A stretch of 64,000 bases of DNA, from contig JARKQC010000243.1 of NCBI GenBank assembly GCA_029974985.1, positions 1 through 64,000 on the forward strand, written 5' to 3'. The notes beneath the pieces were generated by a model. It searched no databases. It was not told the DNA's origin and was given only the letters and a program-made list of their open reading frames with translations. Below, piece after piece: positions 42,470 to 52,435 of this stretch (positions are counted from its first letter, which is position 1; the number at the start of each line of letters is the position of its first letter). The position numbers were made by a program, and so were the translations under genes. The DNA comes from Bacteroidota bacterium. GTDB lineage: Bacteria; Bacteroidota; Ignavibacteria; Kapaibacteriales; UBA2268.

Positions 42470-43258
42470 ATGCTGAATAAAAAATTAATAATAATTGCTG
42501 GACCTTGTTTAGCTGAATCTGAATCAATAGTATTGGAAACTGCTTCGGAATTAAGTAGAATTACAAACAAATATGATATTCAATTCTTTTTTAAAGCCTC
42601 TTATAGAAAAGCAAATCGCTCATCTATAAATTCAATTTCTGGTTATGGTGATGAAAAAGCATTAAATTGGATTGCTAATGCCGCAAAAAAGTATAATTTA
42701 AAAAGTATTACTGATATACATAATCCAAATGAAGCAGAATTAGCGGCAAATTATGTCGATGCTCTTCAAATACCAGCATTTTTAAGTCGTCAAACTGATT
42801 TATTATTAGCGGCGGGAAATACTAAGAAAATAGTCAATATAAAAAAAGGGCAATTTATGGCACCCGATGATATGATTAAAGCAACAAATAAAGTACTATC
42901 TACTGGTAATTCAAATATTTTGCTTACCGAGCGAGGAACAAGCTTTGGTTATCACGATTTAGTAGTTGATTTTAGAGGAGTACAAATTATGTCTCAAACT
43001 GGCTTTCCCGTAATTTTTGATGCAACGCATTCAGTTCAGAGACCATCTATTGGAGAACAATCTGGCGGTAATCCTCAATTTATTGAAAAACTAACTTTTG
43101 CTTCATTAGCTTCAGGAGTTGATGGAATATTTTTTGAGACACATCCAGACCCTAAAAATGCAATAAGTGATTCAGCTACTCAACTACAATTGGAAAAAGC
43201 AGAAGATTTTATTTCAAAAATCATTGATATATACAAGTTTTTCTCTAAATTTGAATAA
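42470..43258 (+). CDS. kdsA: 3-deoxy-8-phosphooctulonate synthase (KDO-8-phosphate synthase)
   Basis: Condenses arabinose 5-phosphate with phosphoenolpyruvate to make KDO 8-phosphate for LPS core. 262 residues, TIM barrel. Motifs: IIAGPCLAESE, FFKASYRKANRSS, LQIPAFLSRQTDLL, ERGTSFGYHDLVVDFR, FDATHSVQRPS and FFETHPDPKNA. Adjacent lptC, whose product serves the same LPS path, supports the call. It shows the host makes LPS. Confidence 0.95.
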   Translation: MLNKKLIIIAGPCLAESESIVLETASELSRITNKYDIQFFFKASYRKANRSSINSISGYGDEKALNWIANAAKKYNLKSITDIHNPNEAELAANYVDALQIPAFLSRQTDLLLAAGNTKKIVNIKKGQFMAPDDMIKATNKVLSTGNSNILLTERGTSFGYHDLVVDFRGVQIMSQTGFPVIFDATHSVQRPSIGEQSGGNPQFIEKLTFASLASGVDGIFFETHPDPKNAISDSATQLQLEKAEDFISKIIDIYKFFSKFE

Positions 43259-43259
43259 T

Positions 43260-43823
43260 ATGAATAAGCTATTTTTAATAATTTATTTTTTATTAATAAT
43301 TTTGTTAAGTTTTATAGCAATTTCATGCGACGAATTTGATAAGAAATTGTCAAAACCGAGTGATTCTACATACGTATTTAGAGAGCCAGACCAAAGTGGC
43401 GAAAATATTGAAGTTATGTTTGTAGATTCGGTTTATACAAAAGCGATTTTGAAGGCTGATAAAGGAAGAGTCTATCAAGATAATAATGAAACTTTTTTAG
43501 ATGATAATATTAGAATAGATTTTTTTTCACAGTATAATGGTGCAAGAATTAGCAAACTTGTTGCTGATAGCGCAAGAATAGACGATATTACCAAAAATAT
43601 GATAGCTCGTGGAAATGTCGTAGTTACATCAGATAGTAGTGGTAATAAATTGGAGACAACAGTGCTTGAATGGAATAATAGCACTCAAAAAATATATTCT
43701 AATGAATTTGTTAAAATTACTACAAGAAATGAAATAATTACTGGGTACGGCTTTGAATCCGACCAGAAATTAGATAATTATAAAATACACAAGGTAAGTG
43801 GAATTAGTTATAGGAACGATTAA
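43260..43823 (+). CDS. lptC: LPS export protein LptC
   Basis: Start set at the ATG at 43260, two bases after kdsA, giving 187 residues; an earlier in-frame ATG lies inside kdsA. One N-terminal span (about 4-22) with a Cys in FIAISCDEF that could also act as a lipobox, then an OstA/LptC-like beta-jellyroll domain (RISKLVADSARIDDITKNMIA, NVVVTSDSSGNKLET). It should pass LPS from LptFG to LptA in the periplasm. Confidence 0.8.
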   Translation: MNKLFLIIYFLLIILLSFIAISCDEFDKKLSKPSDSTYVFREPDQSGENIEVMFVDSVYTKAILKADKGRVYQDNNETFLDDNIRIDFFSQYNGARISKLVADSARIDDITKNMIARGNVVVTSDSSGNKLETTVLEWNNSTQKIYSNEFVKITTRNEIITGYGFESDQKLDNYKIHKVSGISYRND

Positions 43824-43824
43824 T

Positions 43825-44595
43825 ATGAGAAGAAAATTAATTGCTGGCAACTGGAAAATGAATACTAATATTAACAGTGCCAATGAACTTGTCAGTTCAA
43901 TTATTGAGAAAATTGAGGGACGTGAACCCAAATCTGAATTATTGGTATGCCCACCATTTACAAATTTAAGTTCTGTAAATGAGTTGATAAAAGATAAAAA
44001 TATCTCGCTTGGCGCTCAGAATTGCGAATATAGAGACTCTGGCGCTTATACAGGTGAGGTTTCAGTAGAAATGCTTATTTCTGTGGGTTGTAAATATGTT
44101 ATCATTGGGCATTCAGAAAGACGCCAATATTATGGTGATACTGATGAGATTATAAATTTAAAAATCAAACAAGTTTTAAAGCATAATTTGACTCCAATAT
44201 TTTGTATTGGAGAAACTATCGAAGATAGAAATTCCGGAAATACATTTAAAGTATTAGAAAATCAAATTAGAAAAGCATATCAAGATATTGATAAAAATGA
44301 TTTATCTAAAATTGTAATTGCTTATGAACCCGTTTGGGCTATTGGCACAGGAGTGTCTGCAACTACTGAGCAAGCAAGTGAAGCTCATACTTGGATAAGA
44401 AATTTTTTAAATGAAAATTATGGTAAAGAAAGTTCAAATATAAGAATTCTTTATGGTGGAAGTATGAATGAGAAAAATTCATTTGATTTATTGTCGTGTC
44501 CAGATATTGATGGTGGGCTTATTGGTGGTGCCGCTTTGAAATTAGAATCTTTTATTTCAATTTTAAATAATGCTGAAACAACATATAAAAATTGA
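43825..44595 (+). CDS. tpiA: Triosephosphate isomerase
   Basis: Interconverts dihydroxyacetone phosphate and glyceraldehyde 3-phosphate. Start at the ATG at 43825 (MRRKLIAGNWKMNTN), which makes a 256-residue protein of family length. Catalytic Lys in NWKMN, His in IGHSERR, Glu in AYEPVWAIGTG; phosphate loop LYGGSM and GGLIGGAAL. One base after lptC and overlapping pgsA. Confidence 0.96.
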   Translation: MRRKLIAGNWKMNTNINSANELVSSIIEKIEGREPKSELLVCPPFTNLSSVNELIKDKNISLGAQNCEYRDSGAYTGEVSVEMLISVGCKYVIIGHSERRQYYGDTDEIINLKIKQVLKHNLTPIFCIGETIEDRNSGNTFKVLENQIRKAYQDIDKNDLSKIVIAYEPVWAIGTGVSATTEQASEAHTWIRNFLNENYGKESSNIRILYGGSMNEKNSFDLLSCPDIDGGLIGGAALKLESFISILNNAETTYKN

Positions 44596-45164
44596 AACAA
44601 TTACCTAATATATTAAGTTTAATTAGATTAATAATATCACCGGTATTTTTTATACTATTAATATCTGAAAATCGAGATTTTAATTGTATAGCATTACCGG
44701 TGTTTTTTATCGGAGCTGTTACTGATTATTTTGACGGTTGGCTTGCTCGGAAAATTAAGGCTGTATCAAAATTTGGTAAATTTTTTGACCCACTTGCAGA
44801 TAAATTCTTAACTGGATTTGCATTCTTAGGATTTGTCAAACTTAGCATAGCACCACTATGGATGGTATTGATAATAATTTTTAGAGATGTTCTAACTACA
44901 ACAATGAGAATTTATCCAAGTTCGATGTCTAAACCAATTGATACATCAAAAACTTCTAAAATTAAAACTTTTATCCAAATGGTTTTTATAAGTATTATAT
45001 TAGTTGCTTTTACTTTAATTAAATGTAACTTTTCTTTTATTAGACAAGAAAATTTAATTAACTTTATATATTCTGATTTTACTTATTATTTTTTACTATT
45101 AATAGTAATCTTAACTTTATGGACACTTTACGAGTATTCCAAAAATTTAAAAATCCTTAAATGA
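44592..45164 (+). CDS. pgsA: CDP-diacylglycerol-glycerol-3-phosphate 3-phosphatidyltransferase
   Basis: Makes phosphatidylglycerol phosphate in the inner membrane. The 190-residue protein has the CDP-alcohol phosphotransferase motif DYFDGWLARKI...GKFFDPLADK and five to six spans. TTG start overlapping the tpiA stop (TTGA). The next gene encodes the phosphatase for its product, so the pair forms a PG synthesis unit. Confidence 0.92.
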   Translation: MKQLPNILSLIRLIISPVFFILLISENRDFNCIALPVFFIGAVTDYFDGWLARKIKAVSKFGKFFDPLADKFLTGFAFLGFVKLSIAPLWMVLIIIFRDVLTTTMRIYPSSMSKPIDTSKTSKIKTFIQMVFISIILVAFTLIKCNFSFIRQENLINFIYSDFTYYFLLLIVILTLWTLYEYSKNLKILK

Positions 45165-45658
45165 AGAGCTTAATAAATAAAAATAAGATTGACGAAATAA
45201 TAGTAACATTTTTTTTTGTTGGCAAGATTAAATATGCACCTGGAACATTTGGTAGCCTTGCCGCACTTCCAATTTTATTTTTTGATAGTTTTGATATTTG
45301 CTATTATTCGATATTTTTTGTTGTATTTTTATTTGCTATTAGTTTAAAACCAATTTCACGATATGAATTAATTAATGGTGCAGACCATTCATCAATTGTT
45401 ATTGATGAAGTAATTGGTATGTTAATTATTTTTTCAAATCCATTTTTGACATTAAATGTTTATTGGGTAGCGATTTCATTTTTATTATTCAGATTATTTG
45501 ATATTTTAAAACCGTTCCCAATAAATAAAATAAATGATAAAAAAGGTGCATTATTTGTTATAGCTGATGATCTTGTTGCAGGGCTGTTTTCTACTATAAT
45601 TTTGCAAATTTTACAGGTTGGATATAGAATTTTGCCATTTTTTTTAAAAATTTTGTAA
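45161..45658 (+). CDS. pgpA: Phosphatidylglycerophosphatase A
   Basis: Dephosphorylates the PgsA product to phosphatidylglycerol. 165 residues with the PgpA motifs KYAPGTFGSLAALP, HSSIVIDEVIGM and FRLFDILKPFPI, and ADDLVAGLFS near the end. Overlaps pgsA by four bases (ATGA). Confidence 0.92.
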   Translation: MKSLINKNKIDEIIVTFFFVGKIKYAPGTFGSLAALPILFFDSFDICYYSIFFVVFLFAISLKPISRYELINGADHSSIVIDEVIGMLIIFSNPFLTLNVYWVAISFLLFRLFDILKPFPINKINDKKGALFVIADDLVAGLFSTIILQILQVGYRILPFFLKIL

Positions 45659-45744
45659 AAAAAATAAAAATTTTCAAAAAAAAATTGTTTATAATGTAAT
45701 AATTTGTTAATTTCACATTTGTAAAATTTACTAAATCAATATAA

Positions 45745-45760
45745 TTACAAAGCTTTGTAA
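45745..45760. promoter_or_regulatory. 16-bp palindrome upstream of the HU gene
   Basis: TTACAAAGCTTTGTAA is a perfect palindrome 87 bp before the HU start, within the AT-rich 45659-45846 spacer. It may be an operator; otherwise the spacer shows only AT-rich DNA and the presumed HU promoter. Confidence 0.4.
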
Positions 45761-45846
45761 AGTATTTGAAATAAAAAATTCTTTTTCTTGATATTTTTTA
45801 ATTATTATTACCATTTTTTTGTTAAATATTTTTTGAGAGAGTGCTT

Positions 45847-46179
45847 ATGGCAATGAACAAAACTGACTTAATTAAAGCTGTTGCAGCTGATGCTGGATTA
45901 ACTAAAATTTTAGCTGAAAAAGCTGTAAAAGCTACTTTCGATGCTATTAGTAAAGAATTAGCTAATGGCGGCAATTTTACTTTAATTGGATTTGGAACTT
46001 TTTCTATCAATGAAAGAAATGCCCGTGTTGGAAAGAATCCACAAACTGGTGCAAGTATTAATATTGCAGCTAAAAAAGTTGTAAAATTTAAACCCGGTAA
46101 AGCATTAGCTACATCAGTTAATCCTGTTGTTGAGCCAGCACCAGCACCAGCAAAGAAAAAAGCAACAAAGAAAAAATAA
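45847..46179 (+). CDS. HU-family DNA-binding protein with Ala/Pro/Lys tail
   Basis: Nucleoid protein that bends DNA. Start at the ATG at 45847 after GAGAGA; 110 residues. Core: MNKTDLIKAVAADAGL, a dimer helix region, FGTFSINERNARVGKNPQTG (DNA-binding arm with the intercalating Pro) and AAKKVVKFKPGKAL. The C-terminus adds a short PAPAPAKKKATKKK tail, which is extra compared with HU (about 90 aa) and resembles histone-like tails found in several FCB bacteria. Confidence 0.93.
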   Translation: MAMNKTDLIKAVAADAGLTKILAEKAVKATFDAISKELANGGNFTLIGFGTFSINERNARVGKNPQTGASINIAAKKVVKFKPGKALATSVNPVVEPAPAPAKKKATKKK

Positions 46180-46198
46180 TTTTTCTTTACTCTTTGGG

Positions 46199-46228
46199 AA
46201 GCCACTCCGCGAGGGTGGCTTTTTTTTT
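46199..46228 (+). terminator. Intrinsic terminator of the HU gene
   Basis: AAGCCACTC, loop CGCGA, GGGTGGCTT, followed by a run of T. Strong GC-rich stem in AT-rich context. Confidence 0.92.
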
Positions 46229-46267
46229 AAAACCAACTAAATATTTTATTAATAATAAAAGAATACT

Positions 46268-47125
46268 TTGGAACAAATTTGGAAAATAATTGATATAGTA
46301 AATTGGGGAAAAACTTATTTTGCCTCTAAAAATATTGAATCACCCAGATTAAATATAGAATTGTTGCTATGTAAAACCTTAAATTGTGAAAGGATAAATT
46401 TATATACTAATTTTGATTTACCTATGAGTAAACTAGAATTGACTGAAACGAAAAAAATGATACTAAGAAGGGCAAAAGGCGAACCTTTACAGTATATTTT
46501 AGGAAAGACCTCATTTATGGGATTTGAAATAATTTTAACTAATGATGTTTTAATCCCAAGACCAGAAACCGAAGAGCTTGTCGAGTTAATTTTAAATCAT
46601 AATAATTATTCAAATCCAAATATTCTCGATATCGGAACGGGAAGCGGCTGTATTAGCATAGCTTTAGCAAAAAAACATTCAGATTCTCAAATTGTAGCTG
46701 TTGATTTATCTTATAAAACTCTTGAAATAGCTAAAAAAAATGCTTTAATAAACAATGTAAGTAATTCAATCCATTTTTTTCAAAAAGATATTTTGAGTGA
46801 TTTTGATTTTGATAAAAAGTTTGATATTATTGTATCAAATCCACCATATATATCTTTAGAAGAATATGAAAATCATATTGAAAAAGAATTATATTTCGAG
46901 CCGAGAATTGCATTGACTGATAACGCAGATGGATTAAAATTCTACAAAAAATATGCTTCTGAGTTTTATAAAATTTTAAATGAAAATGGTTTTTTTATGT
47001 TAGAATTCGGATATAATCAAAAAGAGGATATTTTAAAAATGTTTAAAGATAAATATGAAATTAAAATTTATAAAGATTTAAACGAAATTGAAAGATTTAT
47101 CTTTGGGCAAATAAAGAGAGTTTAA
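46268..47125 (+). CDS. prmC: Peptide chain release factor N5-glutamine methyltransferase
   Basis: Methylates the Gln of the GGQ motif in release factors. 285 residues; N-terminal helical domain, then a Rossmann methyltransferase with ILDIGTGSGCISIALA (SAM loop) and catalytic NPPYI (near 194-198). The region LIPRPETEELVE before the SAM loop is diagnostic. Starts from TTG. Confidence 0.93.
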   Translation: MEQIWKIIDIVNWGKTYFASKNIESPRLNIELLLCKTLNCERINLYTNFDLPMSKLELTETKKMILRRAKGEPLQYILGKTSFMGFEIILTNDVLIPRPETEELVELILNHNNYSNPNILDIGTGSGCISIALAKKHSDSQIVAVDLSYKTLEIAKKNALINNVSNSIHFFQKDILSDFDFDKKFDIIVSNPPYISLEEYENHIEKELYFEPRIALTDNADGLKFYKKYASEFYKILNENGFFMLEFGYNQKEDILKMFKDKYEIKIYKDLNEIERFIFGQIKRV

Positions 47126-47268
47126 TTTATAATAACTTTCTAATTATAATGACAATATAATATTTATACGAATATAAAGTATATTATAATAATTTAATTA
47201 AAAATATATTTAATATATTACGTTTTACTATTCTTAAAAAATGTATCATTTATAATATTTATTAATAT

Positions 47269-49755
47269 ATGCCAGATTCAATTTTTTTTACAGATAATAA
47301 TAATCCCGAATCATATTCATTAAAATATCAAATTACAGAACACCTTGAGTTTACATTAGTAAAAGATAAACTTACTGCTACTATGGACGATATTTATCGA
47401 GCAGTATCTCTATCAGTACGTGATAGAATGATACGCAAATGGCTACGAACTCAGAATCAATACTATAAAAATGATGTCAAAAGAGTGTATTATCTTTCGA
47501 TGGAATTTTTAATGGGACGTCTATTAGGTAATGCTCTTATAAACCTTGGTTTTTACGACGAATGTAATGATATATTAAAAGAAATGGGCTATGACTTAGA
47601 TTCTATTATCGAAGTAGAAAACGATATGGGTTTGGGGAATGGTGGTTTGGGACGCCTCGCTGCGTGTTTTCTTGATTCGATGGCTACACTCGAATTGCCA
47701 GCTTTCGGATATGGTATTCGTTATGAGTATGGCATTTTTGCACAAGATATTATTAATGGTTATCAAGTAGAAAGACCCGATAATTGGTTGCATTTTGGTA
47801 GTCCTTGGGAAATTATTCGTCCTGAATATACTTATAAAATAAAATTCTATGGAAATGTAGAGCATTATACAGATAATAAAGGAAAAGATGTTTATTTATG
47901 GCTTCATACTTATGATGTGCTTGCCGTGGCTTATGATGTGCCTATACCCGGTTATAACAATAATACTTGTAATAATCTAAGACTTTGGGAAGCAAAAGCT
48001 ACTCACGATTTTGATTTCTCTTCTTTTAATGAAGGCGATTACATTAAAGCAGTAGAGAATAAATACGAAACTGAGAACATTTCAAAAGTGCTATATCCGA
48101 ATGATAATACTGTCGCTGGTAAGGAACTTCGGCTTAAACAGCAATATTTTTTCGTGTCTGCATCATTACAAGATATAATTAGAAGATATAAAGTAAAACA
48201 TAAAGATTTTAAGCTATTTGCTGAAAAAAATTCTTTACAGCTAAATGATACGCATCCTTCGATTGCAATCCCTGAATTAATGAGAATTTTAATTGATGAA
48301 GAACATTTAGAATGGGACGAGGCTTGGCGATTAACTTCTAATACTTTTGCTTATACTAATCATACTGTATTAAATGAGGCTCTCGAAAGATGGTCAGTTG
48401 CTTTATTTGGTAAATTATTACCTCGACATTTGCAAATAATATATGAAATTAATGCAAGATTTTTAGATAAAGTTAGAATGTATTATCAAAATGATTTTTA
48501 TAAATTATCTAATATGTCAGTTATTGAAGAAGGCGATGATAAAAAAATAAGAATGGCAAATCTTGCTATAGTAGGCTCTTATTCTGTTAATGGAGTTGCC
48601 GCATTACATACACAAATATTACAAAACAAGATTTTCCGTGATTTTTATGATTTCGAACCTTATAAATTTAATAATAAAACTAATGGAATTACTCAGCGCC
48701 GTTGGTTAAAAAAGGCGAATCCATTTTTATCCGATGTCATTACAAATAAAATTGGAAATAATTGGATTACAAATCTGTATGAATTAAAAAAACTCGAAGA
48801 ATATTCTGAAAATGAGGATTTTCATAGATTATGGAACGAAGCTAAACAAATTAATAAATCAAGATTAATTAATTATATCGAACATAATTATCCAATTAGA
48901 ATTAATCCAAATTCAATTTTTGATGTGCAAATTAAGCGTATTCACGAATATAAACGACAACTACTAAATGTTATTCATATTGTTTCACTTTATAATCGTA
49001 TTAAACACAATCCTAATATTGATTTTGTACCTCGAACTATGATTTTTTCTGGAAAAGCGGCACCCGGTTATTTCATAGCAAAAAGAATAATTAAACTAAT
49101 TCATAGCGTTGCTGATACTATAAATAACGATCCATATATTGGCGATAAACTGAAAATTGTATTTATAAAAAATTATTCAGTAACACTTGCAGAACTAATT
49201 ATTCCTGCATCTGATTTATCCGAACAGATTTCTACTGCTGGATACGAAGCATCGGGTACTGGAAATATGAAGTTTCAGCTTAATGGTGCATTAACTATTG
49301 GAACACTCGATGGAGCTAATATTGAAATGCTCGAAGAAGTTGGAAATGAAAATATTTATATTTTTGGTCTAACTTCTAACGAAGTTTCTGATTTACATCA
49401 AAATAACTATAATCCTTATGATTATTATTATAATAATCCAGAATTAAAAGAGGCAATAGATTTGATTAAATCTAATTATTTTAATATTCACGAACCGGGA
49501 ATATTTGATTCATTAATGGATATGTTAATTTATGATTCTGATAAATATTGCTTGATGGCTGATTTTGATTCATATTTGAAAGCACATAATGTAGTTGCTG
49601 AAGAATTTTTAAATAAAAAAATATGGACAAAAAAATCAATATTAAATGTCGCAAGATCCGGTAAATTTTCAAGTGATAGAACAATAAAACAATATTCAGA
49701 TGAAATATGGAAAATTTCAAGTAATCCAATAGTTAATAATAATGGAAAAGCGTAA
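47269..49755 (+). CDS. glgP: Glycogen/starch phosphorylase
   Basis: Releases glucose 1-phosphate from glycogen. 828 residues, in the size range of classical GlgP/MalP. Motifs: YYLSMEFLMGRLLGNAL, GNGGLGRLAACFLDS, NDTHPSIAIPELMR, and the PLP region EASGTGNMKFQLNGALTIG with KRIHEYKRQLLN. No regulatory extension is seen. It overlaps the S66 peptidase gene by 14 bp. Implies stored glucan in this organism. Confidence 0.96.
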   Translation: MPDSIFFTDNNNPESYSLKYQITEHLEFTLVKDKLTATMDDIYRAVSLSVRDRMIRKWLRTQNQYYKNDVKRVYYLSMEFLMGRLLGNALINLGFYDECNDILKEMGYDLDSIIEVENDMGLGNGGLGRLAACFLDSMATLELPAFGYGIRYEYGIFAQDIINGYQVERPDNWLHFGSPWEIIRPEYTYKIKFYGNVEHYTDNKGKDVYLWLHTYDVLAVAYDVPIPGYNNNTCNNLRLWEAKATHDFDFSSFNEGDYIKAVENKYETENISKVLYPNDNTVAGKELRLKQQYFFVSASLQDIIRRYKVKHKDFKLFAEKNSLQLNDTHPSIAIPELMRILIDEEHLEWDEAWRLTSNTFAYTNHTVLNEALERWSVALFGKLLPRHLQIIYEINARFLDKVRMYYQNDFYKLSNMSVIEEGDDKKIRMANLAIVGSYSVNGVAALHTQILQNKIFRDFYDFEPYKFNNKTNGITQRRWLKKANPFLSDVITNKIGNNWITNLYELKKLEEYSENEDFHRLWNEAKQINKSRLINYIEHNYPIRINPNSIFDVQIKRIHEYKRQLLNVIHIVSLYNRIKHNPNIDFVPRTMIFSGKAAPGYFIAKRIIKLIHSVADTINNDPYIGDKLKIVFIKNYSVTLAELIIPASDLSEQISTAGYEASGTGNMKFQLNGALTIGTLDGANIEMLEEVGNENIYIFGLTSNEVSDLHQNNYNPYDYYYNNPELKEAIDLIKSNYFNIHEPGIFDSLMDMLIYDSDKYCLMADFDSYLKAHNVVAEEFLNKKIWTKKSILNVARSGKFSSDRTIKQYSDEIWKISSNPIVNNNGKA

Positions 49756-50782
49756 TTTTTTAAAATTCCTTGCTTTGAGTTCTTCAGCTTTTTTATTAAA
49801 ATCACCGATGGAAAAGCAATTTGCTCAGAATCAGTTAAATTTGATAAAAGCTAAAGCATTAAAACAAGGTGATAGCGTTAGAATTATATCGCCCGGAACT
49901 GCTGTTAACGACCCTGATGATATTAATAAAGCAAATGAGATTGTTAAATCATTAGGGTTAATACCAATATTTTCAAATAATTTACTTGCTGGTTCTGGAT
50001 ATAAAACTCGAACTGTTAAAGAGCGGATTGATGATATACACGAAGCATTTTCAGATGATAATGCTAAAGCAGTATTTTGTATTCGTGGAGGATATGGCTC
50101 GGGACAATTGCTTGACTCGATAGATTATCAACTTATTCGAAATAATCCCAAAATTTTTTGTGGATATAGCGATATTACTGCTTTACATCTTGCAATAAAT
50201 AAATATTCTGGACTTGTTACATTCCATTCTCCTGTATTATTATCTCCATTTACAAGTTTTACACAGGAAATATTTGTAAAATTATTATTTAATTCAGAAA
50301 TTTATGGAAAAATTTCTAATCCAAGTAATAAATCTGGTCTAAGAACTATTTATCCAATTAGAACAATTGTTTCGGGTAAGGCAAGTGGTCAAATAATAGG
50401 GGGGAATCTATCGCTTATTAGTTCATTAGTAGGAACGAAATATCAAATAGACACAAAAGATAAAATACTCGCTTTTGAAGACGTTGGAGAATCGCCATAT
50501 CGAATTGATAGGATGTTAAATCAATTAAGACTTTCTGGCATTCTCGAAAATGCAAAAGGTTTTATAATTGGAAAATGTTCAGACTGCACACAAGACCAAG
50601 CAACATGGGATTGGAGTCTTGGCGAGGTTTTAGATTATTATATCAAACCACTAAACAAACCAGCTTTTTATGGATTATTATTTGGTCATACAAGCGAACA
50701 AATAACTATACCACTTGGTATTAACGTTACAATAGACGCTGATTTAGGCACTCTAAATCTTGATGAACAATGTGTTATTTAA
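49742..50782 (+). CDS. Exported LD-carboxypeptidase (peptidase S66)
   Basis: A 346-residue S66 serine peptidase that removes the terminal D-Ala from tetrapeptides of the wall. Triad: Ser in RGGYGSGQLL, Glu in FEDVGE, His in LLFGHTS. The N-terminus (MEKRNFLKFLALSSSAFLL) is a signal sequence with a Tat-like KRxFLK pattern; typical LdcA enzymes are cytoplasmic and lack it, so this form probably works in the periplasm. Overlaps glgP. Confidence 0.88.
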   Translation: MEKRNFLKFLALSSSAFLLKSPMEKQFAQNQLNLIKAKALKQGDSVRIISPGTAVNDPDDINKANEIVKSLGLIPIFSNNLLAGSGYKTRTVKERIDDIHEAFSDDNAKAVFCIRGGYGSGQLLDSIDYQLIRNNPKIFCGYSDITALHLAINKYSGLVTFHSPVLLSPFTSFTQEIFVKLLFNSEIYGKISNPSNKSGLRTIYPIRTIVSGKASGQIIGGNLSLISSLVGTKYQIDTKDKILAFEDVGESPYRIDRMLNQLRLSGILENAKGFIIGKCSDCTQDQATWDWSLGEVLDYYIKPLNKPAFYGLLFGHTSEQITIPLGINVTIDADLGTLNLDEQCVI

Positions 50783-50830
50783 TTTTATAATTGATTTAAC
50801 TAAATATTTATATATAAAAATTGATAAAAA

Positions 50831-50864
50831 TCAAAAGAGGCTGTTAATTAAACAGCCCTTTTGA
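50831..50864. terminator. Bidirectional terminator between S66 and P5C dehydrogenase genes
   Basis: TCAAAAGAGGCTGTT pairs with AACAGCCCTTTTGA around a short AT loop; it suits two convergent genes. Confidence 0.88.
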
Positions 50865-50890
50865 TAAAAATTTAATTAATAAATAAAATT

Positions 50891-52435
50891 TTAGATTTTT
50901 GTAGCAACCGACTTACCTTGCATAAATAACAATAAGTAATCACGGCTACCAGCTTTAGAATCAGTACCACTCATATTGAAACCACCAAATGGGTGAACAT
51001 CAACCATAGCACCAGTACATTTTCTGTTTAAATAGAGGTTACCGCAATGGAATTCTTTTTTAGCACGTGCAAGTTTGCTTTCATTTTGTGAATAAACAGC
51101 ACCAGTTAATCCATAGATTGTGCCATTAGCAATTTCAAGAGCGTGGTCGTAATCACGGGCTTTAATAATTGCAAGAACTGGTCCAAAAATTTCTTCTTGA
51201 GCTATACGAGCATTTTCTGGAACATCTGCAATAACAGTTGGATTAATATAGTAGCCATCTAAACCTTCAGTTTTGCTACCACCATTTAACAAACGACCTT
51301 CAGTTTTACCAATTTCAATATAATTAAGAATTGATTTTTCTGCACTTGCACTAATAACTGGGCCCATACGATAATTATCAGCAGGGTTACCAACTTTAAT
51401 TGTAGCAACTTCTTTTTGTACTAAATCTACGAATTTATCATATACTTTAGCATCTACTATAGCACGTGAACAAGCAGAACATTTTTGACCTTGGAATCCA
51501 AAAGCTGCCGTTACGACGCCTTGAGCAGCAAGCTCAACATCAGCTTCTGAATCAACGATTATAGCATCTTTACCGCCCATTTCAGCAACAACGCGTTTAA
51601 TCCAAATTTGTCCAGGATTGATTTTTGCAGCTCTTTCCATAATTCTTAAACCCACTTCCATTGAGCCAGTAAACGAAACGAAACGAGTTTTTGGATGGTC
51701 AACTAAATAATCACCAGCTTCGGCACCACTTGCAACAAAATAATTCAAAACGCCTTCTGGTAAACCAGTTTGACGCATAATATCAGCAAATAAATATGCC
51801 ATCATTGGTGTTTCAGAAGATGGTTTTAAAACGACAGTATTACCAGCAACAAAACCTGCGGCACTAATACCAGCCATAATTGCAAAAGGGAAATTCCAAG
51901 GTGGAATACAAACGCCAACACCAAGTGGAATGTAAAAATACTCATTCTTTTCACCAGGATAAGGTGTTAATGGTTGTAATTTTGAATATCTAATAGCTTC
52001 GTGAGCATAAAATTCCATAAAATCAATAGCTTCGCAAGTATCAGCGTCAGCTTCTGCATAATTTTTACCAGCTTCGGTAATCATCCAAGCATTGATTTCC
52101 ATTCTACGATTACGCATAATTTCAGCTGCTTTGAATAAGTATGATGCTCTTTCTTCTGCTGGAACATATTTCCAAGTTTCAAAAGCTTTTAATGCTGATT
52201 GCATTGCTTCTTCAGCTTGTTCTTTACCACCCTTTTGAAAAGTACCAATTACTTCACTCTTATTACCAGGATTGTAAGATATTGTTTTTCTATCAGTAAA
52301 AACTTCTTTTCCACCAATAATATTGGGGTATTCTTTGCCAAGTTGTGCACGTACATTAGCAATTGCTTCTTTTTGTTTGTTGATATCCTCTTGATTTGTA
52401 AATGTTAGAGGAACAGCATTTGTGAATTCTTTCAT
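50891..52435 (-). CDS. 1-pyrroline-5-carboxylate dehydrogenase (L-glutamate gamma-semialdehyde dehydrogenase)
   Basis: Oxidises glutamate semialdehyde to glutamate in proline and arginine breakdown, using NAD+. 514 residues, RocA/PutA-C type. Catalytic Cys in FQGQKCSACSR, general base Glu in AEMGGKDA, NAD site VSFTGSMEVG, and the ending GGFNMSGTDSKAGSRDYLL. No proline dehydrogenase gene is beside it, so it is probably the monofunctional form. Confidence 0.93.
   Translation of the reverse strand: MKEFTNAVPLTFTNQEDINKQKEAIANVRAQLGKEYPNIIGGKEVFTDRKTISYNPGNKSEVIGTFQKGGKEQAEEAMQSALKAFETWKYVPAEERASYLFKAAEIMRNRRMEINAWMITEAGKNYAEADADTCEAIDFMEFYAHEAIRYSKLQPLTPYPGEKNEYFYIPLGVGVCIPPWNFPFAIMAGISAAGFVAGNTVVLKPSSETPMMAYLFADIMRQTGLPEGVLNYFVASGAEAGDYLVDHPKTRFVSFTGSMEVGLRIMERAAKINPGQIWIKRVVAEMGGKDAIIVDSEADVELAAQGVVTAAFGFQGQKCSACSRAIVDAKVYDKFVDLVQKEVATIKVGNPADNYRMGPVISASAEKSILNYIEIGKTEGRLLNGGSKTEGLDGYYINPTVIADVPENARIAQEEIFGPVLAIIKARDYDHALEIANGTIYGLTGAVYSQNESKLARAKKEFHCGNLYLNRKCTGAMVDVHPFGGFNMSGTDSKAGSRDYLLLFMQGKSVATKI

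Noticed and set aside
43167..43259. Upstream start for lptC
   Set aside because: It would put 31 residues from inside kdsA before the membrane anchor; the ATG at 43260 directly precedes the signal segment.
45841..45846. GTG start for the HU gene
   Set aside because: The ATG at 45847 has the better-spaced GAGAGA and gives the normal HU N-terminus.
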